Shown here: one piece after another, positions 13,063 through 13,474 of the stretch
How the letters are laid out: each line of letters begins with the position of its first letter
Position numbering within the stretch: position 1 is the first letter of the stretch
From: Acinetobacter sp.
GTDB lineage: Bacteria; Pseudomonadota; Gammaproteobacteria; Pseudomonadales; Moraxellaceae
Length of the DNA: 13,474 bases
Reading direction: 5' to 3'
Assembly: GCA_030152275.1 (NCBI GenBank)
Contig: JASLHF010000108.1
Span: forward strand, 1-13,474
Position numbers and translations under genes: made by a program
Notes under the pieces: generated by a model
Seen by the model: the letters and a program-made list of their open reading frames with translations, nothing else
Database searches by the model: none
What the model was told of the DNA's origin: nothing

Positions 13063-13474
13063 ATGACTGCATATTATCAACTGATTCAGCGCGAAACAGA
13101 TATTCAAGGAACCGTGACAGCGCATTACCGTTCTACACAACTCGCTCAAGGCGCATGGAATGAGCATGAGCAGCATATGGCGCCGGCTACCGGTGTGATC
13201 TGCGCGGAACTTGAACAGTTTGCGCCGCGCAGCCATTTGCGTATTGGCCGCATCAGCTTGGATATTTTAGGCCTGATCCCCGGCGGAGAATTTAGCATCG
13301 TCACGCAAATGATCCGTCCGGGAAAAACCATCGAGTTAATTGAAGCAAAAATGCAGGCGCAGGGGAAAACCTGTATTGAAGCGCGTGCTTGGCGCATGAT
13401 CACACAGGATACGCAGGCGCTGGCAGGGCTTGAAGATGCACAGGTCAAAGGCCCTGAAGAAGCGCCGCTGTGGC
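13063..13474 (+). CDS. Thioesterase-family protein, N-terminal part
   Basis: Probably a hotdog-fold acyl-CoA thioesterase-like protein of the TesB/4HBT_3 kind, which would hydrolyse acyl-CoA or related thioesters. Only the first 137 residues are in the window. The ATG at 13063 has AGGAAA (13053-13058) at good spacing; the in-frame ATG at 13033 lacks one. The N-terminal region contains RSTQLAQGAWNEHEQHMAPATGVICAEL (seen as RSTQLAQGAW, then AWNEHEQHMAPATG), followed by a block RIGRISLDILGLIP and then VTQMIRPGKTIELIEAKMQ with GKTCIEARAWRM. This order (a GRISLDIL-like strand, then RPGKTIELIEA) is what double-hotdog thioesterases show. Active-site residues and substrate cannot be assigned from the partial sequence. 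Confidence 0.72.
   Translation, partial: MTAYYQLIQRETDIQGTVTAHYRSTQLAQGAWNEHEQHMAPATGVICAELEQFAPRSHLRIGRISLDILGLIPGGEFSIVTQMIRPGKTIELIEAKMQAQGKTCIEARAWRMITQDTQALAGLEDAQVKGPEEAPLW

Noticed and set aside
1..13474. CRISPR arrays, insertion sequences, toxin-antitoxin modules other than the RnfH question, tRNA genes
   Set aside because: I read both strands and saw no regularly spaced repeats, transposase motifs, terminal repeats or cloverleaf-like sequences.

Overview
The window looks like core chromosome of an Acinetobacter-type gammaproteobacterium. The ArgB, Fur, PilT/PilU, YggS and BamE proteins read like Moraxellaceae versions. Coding DNA is of moderate GC and the spacers are strikingly AT-rich. 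Genus is an inference from remembered protein sequences and gene order; species cannot be told. I see no insertion sequence, phage gene, CRISPR array, tRNA or rRNA.

Layout. (1) 1-4188: the last codons of an unrecognised gene, then dut, a 1.07 kb AT-rich stretch with no convincing gene, then algC and argB as a tight pair closed by a strong terminator. The order (coaBC)-dut-algC-argB is the one found in Pseudomonas. (2) 4189-6112: an OlsB-like N-acyltransferase (lipid or acyl-amino-acid synthesis) and a YafJ-type class II glutamine amidotransferase. (3) 6113-6920: a single-domain bacteriohemerythrin with its own leader and terminator. (4) 6976-8416: a membrane protein resembling a degenerate sodium/neurotransmitter-symporter (NSS) protein, translationally coupled to rnfH. 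(5) 8383-9458: bamE and fur, divergent, each bounded by a bidirectional terminator. (6) 9471-11661: the type IV pilus retraction ATPase operon pilT-pilU on the minus strand, divergent from yggS across a palindrome that overlaps a predicted pilT -35 box. (7) 12472-13474: a 590 bp non-coding stretch with a perfect 16 bp palindrome, a three-copy 15 bp tandem repeat and a terminator-like hairpin, then a thioesterase-family gene that runs off the window.

How the genes relate. Most are housekeeping: dUTP removal (dut), sugar phosphates for surface polysaccharide (algC), arginine synthesis (argB), outer-membrane assembly (bamE), iron control (fur), PLP homeostasis (yggS) and twitching motility (pilTU). 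The best functional link between neighbours is argB, which feeds ornithine synthesis, beside an OlsB-like enzyme whose family acylates ornithine.

No clearly new multi-gene system is visible. The places most worth a second look are the NSS-like/rnfH pair that occupies the expected ratA position, the pilT/yggS palindrome, the hemerythrin leader and tail, and the two long gene-less stretches.
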